Origin: Hirudinaria manillensis
Taxonomy: Eukaryota; Annelida; Clitellata; Hirudinida; Hirudinidae
Assembly: GCA_034509925.1 (NCBI GenBank)
Contig: CM067538.1
Location: 768,501-832,500, forward strand
Length of the DNA stretch: 64,000 nucleotides
Direction: 5' to 3'
The translations under genes were made by a program, and so were the position numbers. Shown in pieces: positions 14,501-24,311 of the stretch. Below the pieces are notes generated by a model. The model made no database searches. It was not told where the DNA came from and saw only the letters and a list, made by a program, of their open reading frames with translations. The number at the start of each line of letters is the position of its first letter. The stretch's first letter is position 1.

Positions 14501-17500
14501 TTGTAAATTATAATATTTATAATAAGTAAATATTAAAAATATAAATATTATCATATCATATTTTTAACACTTTAAGTTAAGACATTATCATATTAGAATT
14601 GGATTTATTTTGGTTTTATTTGATAACCTTTTCGTTGCCTCAAACAGAAGGCTCCTCCCTCTGGGACCTGGCCTGCTGCAACAACGGAGACAACCCCGCC
14701 CCTTCGAGTGCACGACAACAGGAGCAGCAGCAACAACAACAGCAGCAGTTCGACTCTCTCGGCTCCGGCGTCTCTTCCTCCATCGACAGCCAAAATGTCG
14801 ACGCGAACTTGGCAGGCAGTGCCTCGCTGTTCGACACTCCCGAAAGTTGTGAGTCGCGGACTCGTCGTTTGAATTTTGGTGGCAGACGACACGGAGATGG
14901 TGGAAGAGTCGTCTGCTTTCATATTGATTGGAGATGCAATGCGGCTCAGTTCATGGCTGTTCATTGTTACTGAGATCATTCTCATTATCATATTATAATC
15001 ACGTTATTATCATATTATAATACAACAATCATGTCATTATTACATTGTAAATATAGCCTGATCATGATCATTTCATAATCACAACTGTGTCATTATCATA
15101 TTATAATTAGATTATTATAATCCAGCCTTCATCCAATCATCTCCTTCCACTGCAAGTATGGAAAGAACTGCCAAGGAATCTCGCAGCAGGTCACTGGAGA
15201 CCCTACAGAAGAATCATCATCATCACCAGGGAAGGGAGCACCATCATCATCATCACCATCACCACCATAGAGGTCCTTATTCTGTCCTAATTGGATAATC
15301 TCAGCCTCTTATCACTGTCACTATTAATAATCAAAATAATAATAATAGTAATAATAATAATGATAATAATAATAGTAATAATAATAATAGTAATAATAAT
15401 AATAATAGTAATAATAACACCCAGTTCTTTTTACCATCAGCCTTAAATGTTATTGTCCTACGTTTGCATCTTAACTTAAACATTATCATATTATAATTAG
15501 ATTATTATAATCCAGCCTTCATAATTAGTTTATTCATTAGTGACCAGTAACTCAACTCTGCTAACTCTGCTCCCGTGTGTCATTGCGTCAGTGCGTTATT
15601 ACCCTTTGCACCCCCCGTCCCTAATACTAGTTCATTGTGACATAGGTCATGTCATGTGACTTTTTGACATCTCTGCTGTGCTGTGTCATGCCATGTTGTG
15701 TCGAGTCATGTCATGTTAGAGTTTATTTTAATTGGCCGTCTTATGGCCTCTGACTCCGCCCACCCGTCCGTTCCGCAGAGCACGGGAGACACAAGAGAAG
15801 CTCGTTCCTTGCCCTCTTCCACTCTCCAAACTCCGAGTCTCTCGGTGAGTACCGCCTCCTTGGCTCCTCCCATTCGTAATGAATAATTAATTAGCCATTC
15901 GTTCATAAAGTTAATATTAATCACCACTGTCACATGTCCGACTGCATAAATTATTTGCTCATCACCATTGTTGTTGTTGTTGTTGTCGTTGTCGTCGTTG
16001 CCATGGTCACCGTTAAGCGACTGCTCGTGCTACCACAAGGTGCTCGGAAACTCTTCGGCTCCAGCGTCCCGACACTGCCGGTCCCGGACGCCGTCCAAAT
16101 GATAGGTTCACGACCTTTGACCTTTGAACCGCTTCGTTCACGAGGTCGTTTGGGGCGCAAGATGTTTTCTTTTCATGTCCGTGTGTGCACGTGCAGTAGA
16201 GAAGCAGAAACGTTTGCTCGTGTGTGTGTGTGTGTGTATGTGTGTGCGTGCGTGTGTGTGTGTGTGTGCGTGCGTGTGTGTGTGTGTATGTGTGAGCTTT
16301 TGAATGGTGTTCCTTCGTAGAGGTGAAGGCCATTTCATTTTCCTGCTTCACTCAATCTTGCCTGCCTCTTGTACTCTTTGAACTTTCCTTTGTGGTCAGG
16401 GTGGGTGGGTGTGGGGGAAGATGAGGAGGCGGGCATCGAGAGTGGCATGGTTTGCAGTGCCATCGTGTGCATTTCAAGCATGCTCGTGGCATGAATATCC
16501 ATTAGTTCTAATGCTACTCTCGGTGATGCTTTCTGATTGACCGTTGACACTTATTTAGTGTTGTAATGTTTCAAATTATATTTTGAAATTATAATTTCAT
16601 ATTTATTAGTTATAATTATGGGACGCATGTGATATAAACTTGAATACATGTGAATGTAGATGAACTTCTATGATCGGCCATTTTGTTCTCCGTCAAAATC
16701 AGAAGTTGTTGTGTAATCTGTCATGGATTTTTGTTGTGGATTTTTTCTTTATTTTTATTTTTTTAATATTTTTTCCAGCATAATTAAATATTCATTATTC
16801 AGTGAGAGCTTGGTTCGAAATGGTGAAAGAGATGTTTTTTGGGTTTTCTTGTTTATTTTTAATTTAGTCTCGTTCACTCCTCACGAGCTTGATGATTAAG
16901 GGTTATAATTATAACTATAATTATCGTTATTATTATTGTTATTATTAATATTATTATTATTATAGAGTTTTGATTTATCATTAGTATAATATAATATCAT
17001 TTATTACATTGCCGACAAATGTTTACGTTTCTGTCTTCACAAACCCCACCTCAAAACACAACAAAACGATACAAAAAAAACAATACGAAAGCAAAAACCC
17101 ATCATCGCAGACGGCTGGAGGGTTCCAAGTCTGAGACCTTTGGAGACACTGCACAACTCTCTGACCCTGAGTCAACTGGAGAGGTTCATCAAGTCCACCA
17201 CGGAGTCATTCACCAAGACCCCCGACCCGATGCAATCCTCCTGCGAGAACAACCTCAGAGAAGCTTTGCCCATCGACAGAGGTCGGAAGACTCCATTGGC
17301 TATTTATTAATTATTTTATAACTTTTTATTTTTTATTGGAGTTGACCAGGATCGGTTGATTGATTGATTGATTAGTTAATCAATTACTCATAAGATTAAC
17401 AAACTGCAAGATTTCCATCTTGAGTAAATATACACTAATAGCCTGCCTATGCAACGAGCAACATATCGTGTCATAGTTAAGTGAAACCATTGAAACATTA

Positions 17501-17678
17501 CAATCCAGTGTCCTACTGCTCATCCCTGGAGGCCTGCTACAAGCCGCCCGTCCTTCCACCCGACGTTCCCCTGACGAAGCCACCCTCCTCTTCGCTCTCC
17601 TCATCCTCCTCTTCCCAGTCACCCGTCAAGCATTCGAACGTGGACGAGCTGAGACTCGACCTTTCCCTCAACATCTGA
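189..17678 (+). CDS. PPIP5K: Inositol hexakisphosphate and diphosphoinositol-pentakisphosphate kinase (PPIP5K/VIP1), 31 exons
   Basis: Bifunctional cytosolic enzyme that makes and removes inositol pyrophosphates (1-position kinase and phosphatase). Exons: 189-317, 443-756, 1303-1385, 1682-1839, 2298-2399, 2685-2846, 3142-3263, 3558-3659, 3762-3848, 4116-4301, 4482-4579, 5050-5250, 8443-8564, 9017-9129, 9385-9451, 9846-9987, 10373-10599, 10878-11005, 11199-11313, 11515-11622, 11787-11912, 12207-12354, 12506-12618, 13131-13934, 14268-14415, 14648-14852, 15157-15272, 15779-15844, 16040-16105, 17111-17281, 17509-17678. Phases join throughout, giving about 1,632 residues. The RimK/ATP-grasp kinase domain spans roughly residues 44-385 and includes [18 protein letters not shown] and [12 protein letters not shown]. 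The histidine-phosphatase domain (about 391-964) starts with [10 protein letters not shown] at about 401 and contains [13 protein letters not shown]. The tail from about 965 is Ser/Pro/Gln-rich and disordered, apart from a conserved patch ([14 protein letters not shown]) in exon 30. The junctions around exons 25-27 were chosen to preserve frame; the exon 26 donor is weak (a stronger GTGAGT at 14849 would break frame). Family assignment is secure, tail splicing less so. Confidence 0.96.
1087..1228. repeat. AT-rich ~10-bp minisatellite in PPIP5K intron 2
   Basis: About 14 imperfect copies of a 10-bp unit close to TAATACCAAT, alternating with TAATACCTAT, just upstream of exon 3. It is a simple intronic tandem array with no sign of coding or mobile-element function. 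Confidence 0.85.
2940..3118. repeat. Degenerate CAATCAA-type tandem repeat in PPIP5K intron 6
   Basis: Intron 6 is filled with diverged copies of a CAATCAACCAAT/TTTCAATCAA motif, ending shortly before the polypyrimidine tract and acceptor of exon 7. It has decayed too far for an exact unit length to be given by eye. Confidence 0.7.
4645..4975. repeat. AAT/ATT microsatellite cluster in PPIP5K intron 11
   Basis: Long runs of AAT and related trinucleotides. The cleanest block is about 4833-4895 (roughly 20 uninterrupted copies). Both strands give Ile/Asn/Leu-only open frames, which are artefacts of the repeat. Confidence 0.9.
5251..8442 (+). other. 3.2-kb PPIP5K intron 12
   Basis: The largest intron of the gene lies between exon 12 (ending GGA AGA G) and exon 13, which resumes with GT GAT TAC; together they restore the family motif GGRGDY. 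It holds ATT runs near 5345-5400, 5459-5526 and 5720-5770, a CATC array (5877-5966), and a 12-bp inverted repeat (5843-5854 and 6199-6210). Several open frames, for example 7441-7890, match no protein family I recognise. I see no nested gene. Confidence 0.75.
5877..5966. repeat. (CATC)n tetranucleotide microsatellite
   Basis: About 20 near-perfect CATC units flanked by CATT variants, within PPIP5K intron 12. The purity suggests a length-variable locus. Confidence 0.95.
10606..10656. repeat. (GAT)n microsatellite in PPIP5K intron 17
   Basis: GATGAT-type run immediately after the exon 17 donor at 10600. Similar GAT/ATC runs occur next to many exons of this gene (for example 3940-3990, 4320-4350, 9140-9190, 9464-9520, 11007-11060, 12724-12790), where they create poly-Met or poly-His/Ser open frames that are not coding. 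Confidence 0.85.
12979..13101. repeat. 31-bp minisatellite, about 4 copies, in PPIP5K intron 23
   Basis: Tandem copies at 12979-13009, 13010-13040 and 13041-13071, plus a diverged fourth copy to about 13101. Each starts GACATGGCAT (first copy GACATAGCAT) and contains AGGTGGTGCT. The array ends about 30 bp before the acceptor of the large exon 24. Confidence 0.88.
15091..15132. repeat. 42-bp direct repeat, left copy
   Basis: An exact copy of 15481-15522, starting CATTATCATATT and ending CCAGCCTTCAT. It lies just upstream of the His-rich exon 27 of PPIP5K (15157-15272). Confidence 0.9.
15481..15522. repeat. 42-bp direct repeat, right copy
   Basis: An exact copy of 15091-15132, offset by 390 bp. 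The two copies bracket exon 27 of PPIP5K and an AAT/AGT-rich tract (about 15326-15418). The sequence after each copy diverges at once, so the exon itself is not duplicated. Confidence 0.9.
16214..16293. repeat. (GT)n dinucleotide microsatellite
   Basis: Interrupted GT/GTGC run in PPIP5K intron 29. It generates Cys/Val and Thr/His artefact frames on the two strands. Confidence 0.93.
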
Positions 17679-18253
17679 ACTTTGACCCCCTGCACGACCT
17701 TCTGCCGGGACATAGTCTGGAAAAGAAGTCGTCGTTGCCCGAACTGGACTTCAAAACTCTGTTTGACGTGCTGTCGTTTTTGTTCGTTAGGAATGGAAAC
17801 ATTTGATTATTTGATTATATTTCCACAAGTTTATTTGAAGTTATAATAATTAATTATTGTTATAATTATTATCATTATTATTATGTCAATTTATACTCAA
17901 ATGAGTTTCTTCTTAAATTCGTTGGCTTGTATGGAGCCCATGATGCAACAAAAATTTTAGAAGTTAGCTCCACCCAATGTTATGTCCACCTAGAACTGAT
18001 ATTGTCGTTCTTTGCTGATCAGACGATCAGATTTCAGTTTAGTTGTTAAGGCTGCTCTGTTCATGATTCCATTTCAAGTTTATTAACTTAATTAGTTAAG
18101 TAATATTAATAATAATCAATTGAGACTGTTAGAGATTCACGTTATGTTATGTTGACTCTGTTAATGGTACCTGATATGTCAATTCAATTCAATTGTGACT
18201 CAGAATCTCAAATTCTCAGAAGATCTCAAAATTTCGATCGGTCCGTCGTCTCT
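17679..18253. other. Convergent intergenic region PPIP5K / kanadaptin
   Basis: Contains the 3' UTR of PPIP5K and the distal 3' end of the minus-strand kanadaptin gene. No canonical plus-strand AATAAA stood out close to the PPIP5K stop, so its polyadenylation site is unplaced. No further gene seen. Confidence 0.6.
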
Positions 18254-18259
18254 TTTATT
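18254..18259 (-). promoter_or_regulatory. Polyadenylation signal of kanadaptin
   Basis: TTTATT on the plus strand reads AATAAA on the minus strand, about 42 nt past the kanadaptin stop codon. The 3' UTR would be very short. Confidence 0.6.
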
Positions 18260-18300
18260 ATTAAACGTTGAAATGAAAACGGCGCGTTCCGAATCCCGGA

Positions 18301-20439
18301 TCAATATCCGAACTTCTCGTTCAGTTTCGTTCTTCCGTCTCCGGTCTGATCCTCCGGAGGAAGCCAGGACGGTTCTTCCGGAAGGGACTTCAGCAACTCC
18401 TCTTCGGTGCAAACTTCGGGGAAGACTTTCGCGCTCGGACGATCGACGGACGAGGGAGTCGACGGCTGAAGACTCTCGTCCGTCTTCGACGACGTCCTTC
18501 TTCTCTTCTTCGGGTCGGACTTCGGAGTCGACCGGGTCGGTTCTCGTGGGAGAGACTCGATTTCTTCGTTTTTAGACTTTGGTTCTTCGGGACTGGCTGG
18601 GGCTTCAGCCTTTACTGGCAGATCAGTAGCGGGAAGGGAATCCAATTTAGGAGTCGGACTCTCGTCTTCTTCTTCTTCCTCTTCCTCTAAGTCTCTCTCT
18701 TCCTTGACGAGTGCACCGGACTGATCCTCGGGCCTGGGCAGGTTCAGTCTGCTGAATTTGTTTTTTCCAAAGAGTGCCAAACCAGCCGGCTTCTTCTCGG
18801 GAGGATTCGGGGCTATCTTTACCTCAAATGGCTTCGCTATGGCAACCAGCGACTCCAACTTGGTCCTCACGTGCTTGAGTTCGGTGAGGCGCGCCTTCAT
18901 GGTCATCTTCGTCTTGACGCTGAGTCCTCCGAGCTTCACGGTCTTCATGAATGCGTCGAGGGCGTCGCATTCTTCGTCATCGCCCGTCATGTCGGCCTTG
19001 GCCCTTCTGGTCAACTCGTCGTCTTTCTGAAGGCTAGCCTCTATTTCGGCGATCTCTTTGACCGCTTCGGCGAGCTTCACCGTCAGGCTCTCGTGCGTCT
19101 CGGACTTGCCAGGCATGTTCTTCTTCATCCTCTTCTCCCTCTTTTTCTCGAGGTCCCCCGTCCTGTCGAAGTAGCTGTCCTCGTCGCTGTCGTAGTAGTC
19201 GTTCTCCGCCCAGTCCTTCTTCCTCTTCTTCGATCGGGACTCGTGCGTGGCCTGCCTGAGGAGACCCATCTTATCGAGGATCCTGCAGGCTTCAAGAGCA
19301 CAGGCCACGATGGCTTCTCGTCTCTTGCCGTCCACCGGGACTTCTGCGTAGACCGGCCTGCCGCTAGAAGAGTCTATCGGAAGTTCCAGACGACACCTCT
19401 TCCTCGAACCGAGTCCGAAAGTGGAGTTGTCTTCGATGAACTCGTAGTCTGGGGCGTCGAGGCCCTCCCTCTCAAAGAAACCTTTGATGGATTTCTTGGG
19501 GTCGTCCAGGTACAATGATTCGTCGGTCAGGGACGAATCTGCGTACGGGTTCTCCGCCTCCGGGTTTTCCTCGGCCGCGTCATCGTCCATGCCCCAGGTG
19601 CAGAACTCGTTTCGCTTGCTGAACGCTTCAGACACGTTCTGCCTCTCGCTCTCCTGGTCCTCCGCCATCTCCTTCATCTTGCGAGCCAGTTTGGCCTCTT
19701 CTTTCAATCTCGTCATCTCTGCAAAACTCAGTTCTGTCTCTTGGTCGCAGTCGTCCGGGGGTCCGTCGACTACGAAGAGTCTCGTGCTGCCTCCGAACTT
19801 GATGACGTAGCCAACCCTCAGACGGACGAACACCTCTGGCTTTATTCTCTGCTTGTTCACAAAGGTTCCATGAGTGCTATCGAGATCGTATATGTACCAT
19901 CCGGTCAAAGGCTTCGACTGATCGTCATCTTCTTTCTGAAGTCTGTACTGAAATACTGCATGGTGTCTCGAGATGGTAGGGTGGTCCATCTGATGGTCAC
20001 AGCTTTGCAACCTTCCGAACACAAACATAGACTTCCCCGCGAGAGAAACTTCGTCTATATTCGTTCCCTCTTTGATCACATCTAGTTTGTACTTTCCGGA
20101 ATCTTCGCCAATACCACCCCACGATGGCTCCTTGTATGAAAAAGTTGAAGACGTCTCCAGCTGCTTCAGTTTCTCAGCTGGAGAAATTGGTTCCTTTCTC
20201 CTACTCTTTTCTTGAACCTTTTCTGTGTTATTTGTCTTAGAATCATCTTTGCTTTTGTCAGGTACTATTTTCTTTTCTGAAACTTTCGAATCTGACGATT
20301 CACTTGCTATGGCATTTTTCTTCTTTGCGCGTAGTCCAATCAAAGTCGGCACTTTGAACCCAACTTCTTTAACATCGGATTCATTTTGAATATCTTTCGA
20401 ATCATCCATGAGTCTTCTCAAGTTATTTATTCCCGGCAA
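18301..20439 (-). CDS. SLC4A1AP: Kanadaptin (SLC4A1AP), FHA-domain protein, single exon
   Basis: A 712-residue nuclear FHA protein that in vertebrates was named for binding the kidney anion exchanger and is found with splicing/RNA-processing factors. The FHA domain is at about residues 118-226, with the phosphothreonine-binding loops GR (142-143), SRHH (157-160) and STHGTFVN (188-195). The double-stranded-RNA-binding-like domain follows at about 313-397 (DDPKKSIKGFFEREG to ACRILDKMGLLRQ). Then come coiled-coil and basic/acidic low-complexity stretches, including a Glu run near residue 590. Length is close to the roughly 740-800 residues of vertebrate orthologues. The whole protein is one open frame with no intron, unlike its neighbours PPIP5K and SNAPC1. 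An alternative start is Met11. It is head-to-head with SNAPC1, with 698 bp between start codons. Confidence 0.95.
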   Translation of the reverse strand: MPGINNLRRLMDDSKDIQNESDVKEVGFKVPTLIGLRAKKKNAIASESSDSKVSEKKIVPDKSKDDSKTNNTEKVQEKSRRKEPISPAEKLKQLETSSTFSYKEPSWGGIGEDSGKYKLDVIKEGTNIDEVSLAGKSMFVFGRLQSCDHQMDHPTISRHHAVFQYRLQKEDDDQSKPLTGWYIYDLDSTHGTFVNKQRIKPEVFVRLRVGYVIKFGGSTRLFVVDGPPDDCDQETELSFAEMTRLKEEAKLARKMKEMAEDQESERQNVSEAFSKRNEFCTWGMDDDAAEENPEAENPYADSSLTDESLYLDDPKKSIKGFFEREGLDAPDYEFIEDNSTFGLGSRKRCRLELPIDSSSGRPVYAEVPVDGKRREAIVACALEACRILDKMGLLRQATHESRSKKRKKDWAENDYYDSDEDSYFDRTGDLEKKREKRMKKNMPGKSETHESLTVKLAEAVKEIAEIEASLQKDDELTRRAKADMTGDDEECDALDAFMKTVKLGGLSVKTKMTMKARLTELKHVRTKLESLVAIAKPFEVKIAPNPPEKKPAGLALFGKNKFSRLNLPRPEDQSGALVKEERDLEEEEEEEDESPTPKLDSLPATDLPVKAEAPASPEEPKSKNEEIESLPREPTRSTPKSDPKKRRRTSSKTDESLQPSTPSSVDRPSAKVFPEVCTEEELLKSLPEEPSWLPPEDQTGDGRTKLNEKFGY

Positions 20440-21137
20440 GACTAAATTATTGAAATCAGTTATTGAATTGCGTTAGTTCTCAAACATCACTTGTAAACAA
20501 AAGATATAAAACCCGGCAAAAAGGATTTTTCTTGGTCAAATAATTTTTTGACTTTCTCGTAAAAATTTAGAATCATTTAAATCATCTTTTGTGAATTAAT
20601 AAATTTAACTATAAAAACACAACACCAATTCAGATATGGAACAACTGGAATAAACAAAGTGTCTGCTATACTACATTTGAAACAGTGTTCTCCGAAGTAA
20701 TTTTGCTTTGAAAGAACAATTTTAAAAGGGCCTTTATTCACAAATTGATGGGCAAAGTAGTTCACAGTAGCAATCTGGATTGAGATGTTGTTTCAACTCA
20801 ACTTCAACTGCAACCTTATGTGGGATTCTTAAAATGATCATGAAGCATGAATTGAAGCGCTCACATCAAAAGGTATATTGCAGCCATTGTTAATTTGCGA
20901 AACGCTAAATCTGAATAATTTCAATTTCCCTAAAATGAAAATTAATTGTCGATTTGTTCGGCAAATGTGTAGTTTAAAATTATTTAAAAATCTATGTAAA
21001 AACTCATAAAACTCATAGTTTTTGGTAATTTGTTCTTCATAGGGATTTAATAAATTACACTTTTGAATTTAAACAAATTACTTCACACTTAAAATAAACT
21101 GATTTTAAAAAGACAACTGCCCATAAAGTACAACGCG
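20440..21137. promoter_or_regulatory. Divergent promoter region kanadaptin / SNAPC1
   Basis: A 698-bp AT-rich gap between the two divergent start codons. It must carry both 5' UTRs and both promoters unless upstream non-coding exons exist elsewhere. I identified no specific factor site. A minus-strand 62-residue open frame (20577-20765) resembles nothing known to me. Confidence 0.45.
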
Positions 21138-23324
21138 ATGGAAGAATTCTTAGACGATTATACTGGATACACTCCGTCCATTTTGGAAGACTTTGATAAG
21201 TTCCGCAACAAGTTTGTGAACGGGGCCTCTGCAAGCTTCGAATCCTTCTTGGCTCTGTGGAAAGAACTGAAGTTTGACTGTCTCTTCATGGGAATAGAGG
21301 ATCAAAAATATGGACATATCGTAAACACATTCTCTCTTTTTAAATCGCTTTGATTTTTTAATAAAATTGCCATTGGCCCAGTAATTGTAGCTATATATTA
21401 TTAGTAATGTTTATTATTTCATTAATATTAAGTAGTGCATAATTAATCGACTGCCCATGCTTTTACAGTACAGCCAAGATCTCTTTAGAGCAGCCATTGG
21501 TTACACAGATCCGTCTAACATGCCCCTGGTACGAATTTTGGGCTTGTACTTGTGTTATGGAATCTACAAGAGCTACCCATTTCATGCTTCTATCAAGACA
21601 CAAGTAGGTTTTACACATATTTTCGGTTATTTAATTAAATAAAGATATTTATTTAAGATATTATAAAGATGAGATTAGATAAGAGGATATATATATATAT
21701 AATAAAATTATATAATTATAATATTAATATAATAATATATATATAATTATATAAGATATGAAAGAAACTTTAAAAATCTGGTAATTGTAATTCGGAGTGG
21801 TCATTTCTTATATTATTCTCAGTATAATTGTTTACAATTATTTACTTAATATTACTAATTCTTTTTTTTAATCACCCCCAATAGATCCGTTTGATACCGG
21901 ATGAGTGGCTTGCCCTGGGCACTTTCGTCAAGGAAATCCACGACAAACTCTTGGCTTGTACAGGTAGGATGTTCAGAGGATAATAAATATAAAATAAAAT
22001 AATTATAGTTCGACATTAACATAATTAATTTTAATTTATGCAGCTCCAGAGGAAAAGTTGTGGCACGTCGTCCACGTATTTAACTTGCTTCGAAAAGAGA
22101 AGATATTCTGCTTGGCACTCACCAAGATGGAGGTGAGGAATTTCATAATTTACGCATATTTATTTAGTGAAATTGATCAATATTTACTTAAAAGTCCTAC
22201 TCATTCATGACTTACCCAACCCAGCCTCGTATAGTTAACATGAGTAATATCATGTAGTTTACCTGAGTAATGTAATATCGAACATCTTAAAGTTGGACAT
22301 CCATAAGTCATAAGACATTGACATGAACGATATTCCTTAAATTAAGTTTAAATTACTATTTAATTATCGTTTAATTATAATAATCATCATCCTCAATCAC
22401 CGATCAAACTATAACATTTCTTTCAAGTTGTTTCCTGCAACTCACAAACTTCTGAATGTCGACGACAAAGATGGCCGAGAAGTTGTGAAGCGACCAACAG
22501 CTGTAACCAAAATATTCAACGACATGGTCTTGCAGGTCCGTAATTTATGATGCTTTCATGTATAGTAATGATTTTAAAAATGTTTATTCAATCATCTGTT
22601 TAATTTACATAACTGCATACGGTTTATACCTCACACTTTTAGAGCGACCAAAGTCGCGATGGTCCAATGACATGGCTCAAGTTTCCATTGTTATTACTAT
22701 AATAATATAATATAATAATTATTATATTATAATAATTTATTAATTATTTCAATCAAGTAACTTGTTGAACCATTGATTGACGAATACAATTTCGTACCAG
22801 GAGTTGGAGGCAAGTCAACAGGGATACGAAAAAGCGAAAGAAGAAGCCATTTTGGCCAACCCGAGTTTACAACTGTTGCCGGAAGGAAACATCGTTGAGA
22901 AGCTGAAAGGGTGAGTGTTCTGATCTTTACCATCGTATCTGGTCTTTCGTCCCAAAGAGGACTCATTTCTCAGTCGTTTGAGACTGGATGTTCACATATT
23001 TCTGCATTCTTTGACCTCTGTGGTCAAGTTGAACTTCCGATAAACGCCTTCGGGATGGTTGTCAGACGGGTATAAGCCAAGGTAGGTTATCGGGTCGGAG
23101 TTCAGAGCATCAACGACGCAAAGTCGTATTGGATGTTGCCTTGAATGAGTTGTTAACTGATGCCTCCGTTATTTATTTAAAACGTAATTCTTTTAAACGA
23201 AATAATCTGAAATATTTCTTGAACGATTTTCCTCAGAATATTGGAGGGTCGTAGAGAACATAAGACGTCGGGCAATGAGGTTGGTGCCTTTCTCTGGAAG
23301 TCTTTTGATTGTTATTACTTGTTG

Positions 23325-23395
<71 letters not shown>

Positions 23396-23929
23396 AGTAA
23401 TACAATTATTGTTGTTATTGTTTTTTAACACACCATGACCGCCGTCACAAGTTAGTATGCCGTGTTTAATGAGCAGACAAGAAAATCCATAATTAGCAGT
23501 CACTGATTCTGATATTCTGTGATAATTTTTTTTTAAATTAAAATTTCGAATTTAAAGGATTTCTCAAATGACAACGATGCTGATGTGGAAATTTCAACGG
23601 TAATACTTGGTTCACATTCCCCTGTGAAGTATTAGGCTCCTGAGTGAACTATTGTTCAATCATCACAATTTAGTCTAATGATTGAACTAAATACTCATTT
23701 TAATTTCAATCGTTCTTAATTTTAGGTACCATTGAGGGCAGGACCAAATCGGAACTTCGGGAGAAAATGTCCAAAGGCACCGAACAAAAGAAAGTGGAGG
23801 ATGGAACAGCATGCCAATTCGCCCGAACCAAAGAGGGCTCGCTTGGATGACCCGAGTGACAACGATGATGCCCCTGATGAGAATGATAATGAAGATGACC
23901 TGGATTCCATAATGGATCTGCTGTCGTAA
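21138..23929 (+). CDS. SNAPC1: snRNA-activating protein complex subunit 1 (SNAPC1/SNAP43), 9 exons
   Basis: Nuclear subunit of the SNAPc complex, which binds the proximal sequence element of snRNA promoters for RNA polymerases II and III. Exons 21138-21320, 21469-21603, 21885-21963, 22044-22132, 22428-22535, 22801-22910, 23237-23279, 23558-23599 and 23726-23929 join in phase to 330 residues. Family signature in the N-terminal half: FESFLALWKELKFDCLF, then LVRILGLYLCYGIYKSYPF, then IRLIPDEWLALGTF and WHVVHVFNLLRKEKIFCLAL. These match the conserved SNAPC1 helical core. The C-terminus is basic then acidic (RKWRMEQHANSPEPKRARLDD and a final Asp/Glu-rich segment). Vertebrate SNAPC1 is about 370 residues, so the length fits. 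The last small exons (23237-23279, 23558-23599) were accepted because both splice sites and phase agree. Confidence 0.9.
23329..23393. repeat. (ATT)n microsatellite in SNAPC1 intron 7
   Basis: More than 20 near-perfect ATT units between exons 7 and 8. They give poly-Leu and poly-Asn open frames, which are artefacts. Confidence 0.95.
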
Positions 23930-24027
23930 AACTTTTATGTCGAGACTTCCAGAAGGTGTCATTTCAGTTGAACCTTAACCAGTAATAATCTTAACCAAAT
24001 TCTCGATAATCGAACAACCGGGTTCAA

Positions 24028-24033
24028 AATAAA
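24028..24033 (+). promoter_or_regulatory. Polyadenylation signal of SNAPC1
   Basis: AATAAA about 100 nt after the SNAPC1 stop codon, in an AT-rich 382-bp interval before the first U2AF2 copy. Confidence 0.55.
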
Positions 24034-24311
24034 AATTACTTTACGTCCAAATGAGATCGTTAAAAATTTTTTAAATTATTAGAAATTTGAACATAATGAT
24101 TGCTTTAAAACAAACACGAAAATTTGTCGATAATAAAAAAAAATTAATCGAAATTTTAATGACATTAAAAATTTATTAAATAAAAATAGTGCGTGCTATT
24201 CAGAATCTTTCGCTATCGTGATATTGGAGCTAGACTAACGTTTACAAATCATAAGCACAAAATCATAAATACAAACAACAAAATCTTTAGAAGCATTCGA
24301 CAAAATACAAA

